A DNA stretch of 64,000 nt from Marinobacter sp. CHS3-4 (GTDB lineage Bacteria > Pseudomonadota > Gammaproteobacteria > Pseudomonadales > Oleiphilaceae): NCBI RefSeq assembly GCF_030053415.1, contig NZ_JASGBJ010000001.1, positions 930,001-994,000 on the forward strand, in the 5' to 3' direction. The notes under the pieces are model-generated. The model was not told the origin of the DNA and did not search any database. It worked only from the letters and a program-made list of their open reading frames with translations. Positions 62,897 to 64,000 of the stretch are shown piece after piece (the stretch's first letter is position 1; each line of letters opens with the position of its first letter). The position numbers and the translations under genes are program-made.

Positions 62897-64000
62897 TCAG
62901 GGAGAGGGCGCCCCGGTCAGGTGCGGGACGTGTTGCTCACCGGTCAGTGCCTTTTCCGCGTCCAAACCGATTGCCAGCACACCGACCGGAATCCAGCGGC
63001 CTTTGACCAGTATGGGCAAACTGACCGTTACCTGGAATCTGCCGGTGGATGCATCGTAGCGTATCGGCGATACATACAGGTTGCGGGTCTCTGTTCGGAT
63101 GTGACTTTCGAACTTGGGTTCGTCGCCTTGCCAGAAATCCGAGGTCAGCTGACTCATCGCCACGAGTGCCCCTATGCTGTTTGTCAGCATGACCTCAGTT
63201 ACCAGTGAACCTTGTTCCTCCTGCCAGTTGCGAAGCACGGTCGAGGCGGGTGTTTCGGCCACGCGCCTGGCCATGTTTGAATGGGTGTCAGGGGCCAGCA
63301 CCTGCCATTGGGCATCCAGGTTAAGAATTTCCGCCAGGCTGGAAGTCTGGGGGCCCTCAGCTATCGCATCCGGCAATGAAATGCGTTTCTCGAGGCTCTG
63401 AAACAGATCGTAAGCGCGCCCTCGAATCTGCGCGGATTCCGCCGCATCAAGCATAAAAGTGCCGTTAATGCAGCCTGCAATCTGCTCATTGAAACGACGA
63501 ATGAACGCGGGGTGCTTGCTGACGAATGGGAGGCTCATATATAGATGCAGAGGAACATAGCGCAGGAATTCGATGGTCAGGTCCTGAGTGTTATCCAGTG
63601 AATGCAGCACGCGCCGGTCCATCAGGGCGTGATCAATTCGCTTGCGTTTCAGAAGATTGATGAGTTGCTGTGACGTGCGAACTGTCAGGTAAATGGCTTT
63701 GCCATTCGCGAGAAGCCAGGCTTCTTCATTGCTTCCGCTAACAGCGCCAATGCGAGGGGTGTTCGGCAAGGCATCACCGGAGCGCGAGACCAGATACCAC
63801 TTCTCGAGGGAGATGGGGTCAGTGCGGGTTGCAATCAGGTCCAGGGACGTAGAGGGGTCTACCGCAAAGTAACCGTCAATCGTGTTATTCCGCAAAAACT
63901 CGATTGCCCTGCGAGGAGGAACGGCCTTGACGCTGGCGGTCATGCCGATTCGTTGAGTTGCACAGCGCACCGTATTGACCGTCAAACCGTGCACGGTACT
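62897..64000 (-). CDS. periplasmic solute-binding/PDC-like sensor protein, 5' end outside the window
   Basis: At least 367 codons, open to the window edge on the minus strand, so the N-terminus is missing; the GTG at 63994 is unlikely to be the true start. The first part resembles a family-3 solute-binding protein: VPPRRAIEFLRNNTIDGYFA, GAVSGSNEEAWLL, LINLLKRKRIDHALMD. The second (about 225-365) has PDC/Cache-like features: VTEVMLTNSIGALVAMSQLT, FQVTVSLPILVKGRWIPVGV, LAIGLDAEKAL. It ends without a transmembrane or signalling domain. Confidence 0.7.
   Translation of the reverse strand, partial: STVHGLTVNTVRCATQRIGMTASVKAVPPRRAIEFLRNNTIDGYFAVDPSTSLDLIATRTDPISLEKWYLVSRSGDALPNTPRIGAVSGSNEEAWLLANGKAIYLTVRTSQQLINLLKRKRIDHALMDRRVLHSLDNTQDLTIEFLRYVPLHLYMSLPFVSKHPAFIRRFNEQIAGCINGTFMLDAAESAQIRGRAYDLFQSLEKRISLPDAIAEGPQTSSLAEILNLDAQWQVLAPDTHSNMARRVAETPASTVLRNWQEEQGSLVTEVMLTNSIGALVAMSQLTSDFWQGDEPKFESHIRTETRNLYVSPIRYDASTGRFQVTVSLPILVKGRWIPVGVLAIGLDAEKALTGEQHVPHLTGAPSP

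Noticed and set aside
1..64000. CRISPR arrays, insertion sequences, phage or integron elements
   Set aside because: No regularly spaced repeats, transposase or integrase frames, terminal inverted repeats or attC-like sites were seen on either strand.

Overview
The window looks like chromosome from a marine gammaproteobacterium, most likely Marinobacter or a close relative. This is judged from gene content and order (hisBHAF; gpmI-envC-ctpA-yibQ beside a yibN-like rhodanese and secB; sufBCDS-A-T-E; fabA-fabB), not from a database search. I see no rRNA, insertion sequence, integrase or CRISPR array. One tRNA gene (Phe, anticodon GAA) is present with a clear promoter and terminator.

Layout. 0-5.3 kb: a DUF4124 protein, a Ca2+/Na+ exchanger, tRNA-Phe, and a leftward asmA-mutY-yggX operon. 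5.4-8.8 kb: a SRPBCC protein and hisB-hisH-hisA-hisF. 8.8-15.0 kb: a cell-wall cluster read leftward (gpmI, envC, ctpA, yibQ), diverging from a rhodanese-like membrane protein and secB. 15.1-22.1 kb: a heme-uptake operon with a Fur-like box, encoding a TonB-dependent receptor, a lipoprotein with two HmuY-like domains, a HemS-type protein and a heme ABC transporter. 22.0-27.0 kb: trmL, a thiolase, a pteridine reductase-like SDR, cca and a TraF-like outer-membrane protein.

27.0-36.7 kb is the most unusual part and is visibly richer in A/T. It holds a 373-bp leader region, a DUF4402 pilin-like protein, a second protein with two DUF4402 modules, a pilus-type chaperone and a 1045-aa usher-like protein that ends in a SPOR peptidoglycan-binding domain. 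Next to these are a Wzy/WaaL-type ligase with a TPR tail and a secreted FlgT/CsgG-like protein with a glycine zipper. I read this as a divergent chaperone-usher surface-fibre system, possibly with its own glycan ligase and envelope anchor.

36.7-45.0 kb: the full suf Fe-S operon, with an excellent type-1 IscR operator over its promoter and a weaker second one in the leader, then fabA-fabB. 45.1-49.4 kb: SirB2, a NaChBac-type channel with a calcium-channel-like filter, a TrhA/hemolysin III protein with a perfect 16-bp FabR-like palindrome, WrbA and an AEC transporter. 48.8-51.7 kb: a rhombosortase divergent from a GlyGly-CTERM zinc metalloprotease, which is its likely substrate. 51.6-59.4 kb: metal homeostasis, with a CadR/PbrR-like regulator, its operator and a CDF exporter with a Cys in the metal site; then a PhoP/PhoQ-type two-component pair divergent from cupredoxin-copA-copB, and a Met-rich periplasmic protein. 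59.4-64 kb: a photolyase/cryptochrome with a 47-aa DUF2256 partner, a tandem two-domain HAD protein with altered catalytic motifs, and a truncated periplasmic sensor protein at the window edge.
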